Source: CAZTZY01 sp964617765
Lineage (GTDB): Bacteria > Pseudomonadota > Gammaproteobacteria > Pseudomonadales > DT-91
NCBI GenBank assembly: GCA_964617765.1
Contig: CAZTZY010000131.1
Coordinates: forward strand, 1 to 5,835
Length of the DNA: 5,835 bases
Reading direction: 5' to 3'
The translations under genes and the position numbers were made by a program. Positions within the stretch are counted from its first letter, which is position 1. The number at the start of each line of letters is the position of its first letter. The notes beneath the pieces were generated by a model. It was given only the letters and a program-made list of their open reading frames with translations, searched no databases and was not told the origin of the DNA. Shown here one piece after another: positions 5,526 through 5,835 of this stretch.

Positions 5526-5835
5526 TTATGACGTTTCAGCCAGATAACGGTCTTTCAGGCGACAATAATTCTTTGCTGAATAAGTAAAATATTGCATCTC
5601 CTTGTCGGTTAAAGGGCGAACTTTTCTGGCGGGGGAGCCCATATATAAAAAACCGCTTTCAAGAACTTTGCCTGGCGAAACCAGACTGTTCGCAGCGATG
5701 ACGATATCATCTTGAATGATAGCGCCATCCATAATAATGCTGCCCATGCCCACCAGAATGCGGTTTCCCAATGTGCAGCCGTGCAGGGTAACGCGGTGAC
5801 CAATGGTGCAGTCATCACCCACGATGAGTGGCCAT
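5526..5835 (-). CDS. Gamma-class carbonic anhydrase-like protein (YrdA type), 5' end cut off
   Basis: Only the C-terminal 102 or so residues lie in the window; the reading frame is open to the right edge. The visible part is a left-handed beta-helix of hexapeptide repeats (VGDDCTIG, LHGCTLGNR, VGMGSIIMDGAIIQDD), followed by the C-terminal helix (SAKNYCRLKDRYL). Two likely metal-binding histidines, five residues apart, are seen in IGHRVTLHG, matching the second and third His ligands of gamma carbonic anhydrases. The first ligand would be outside the window. The run through LESGFLYMGSPARKVRPL is very like E. coli YrdA. Members bind zinc or other metals, and not all are proven carbonic anhydrases. 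An internal GTG at 5822 could be mistaken for a start, but homology continues upstream of it. Confidence 0.88.
   Translation of the reverse strand, partial: WPLIVGDDCTIGHRVTLHGCTLGNRILVGMGSIIMDGAIIQDDIVIAANSLVSPGKVLESGFLYMGSPARKVRPLTDKEMQYFTYSAKNYCRLKDRYLAETS

Overview
The window looks like ordinary chromosome from a gammaproteobacterium of medium G+C content. This rests on a gamma-class carbonic anhydrase fragment that closely resembles E. coli YrdA as I remember it, on compact Shine-Dalgarno-led genes, and on short operons closed by intrinsic terminators. Marine Cellvibrionales/Spongiibacteraceae-like bacteria are a reasonable guess, because steroid-degradation genes are known there, but the sequence alone does not fix the genus.

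Region 1 (1-2774) is the metabolic core. Three co-directional genes run in the order ChsH2-like (MaoC hot-dog fused to a DUF35 zinc-ribbon/OB domain), ChsH1-like (single MaoC hot-dog) and Ltp2-like (thiolase-fold aldolase). This is the order of Rv3542c-Rv3541c-Rv3540c in the mycobacterial cholesterol regulon. By homology, the two hot-dog proteins hydrate the side-chain enoyl-CoA of a steroid. The thiolase-like protein, docked on the DUF35 domain, then cleaves the tertiary alcohol by a retro-aldol step to release the side-chain remnant as an acyl-CoA. Residue signatures agree: only ChsH1 keeps the Asp/His hydratase pair, and the thiolase-like protein has lost the thiolase Cys/His residues but has Tyr at the two positions described for Ltp2. 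The exact substrate (cholesterol-type, bile-acid-type or another branched acyl-CoA) cannot be read from this window. The operon has a dispersed palindromic repeat upstream and a different dispersed repeat plus a strong terminator downstream.

Region 2 (2775-3156) is a small YkgJ-family cysteine-cluster protein gene on the plus strand. Region 3 (3175-4106) is a minus-strand, translationally coupled pair: a DUF975-type multipass membrane protein and a small two-helix membrane protein of unknown function. Region 4 (4107-4746) begins with a divergent promoter region and holds a plus-strand gene for a tail-anchored protein of unknown function, ending in a terminator probably shared with the convergent gene. 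Region 5 (4769-5404) is a minus-strand Thr/Asn-rich lipoprotein with a putative Ig-like domain. Region 6 (5526 to the right edge) is the C-terminal part of a gamma carbonic anhydrase-like gene.

The genes after 2775 show no evident functional link with the steroid operon. I see no CRISPR array, transposase, integrase, tRNA or rRNA, and no convincing wholly new system. The best items for follow-up are the side-chain lyase operon, its flanking repeats, and the two uncharacterised membrane loci.
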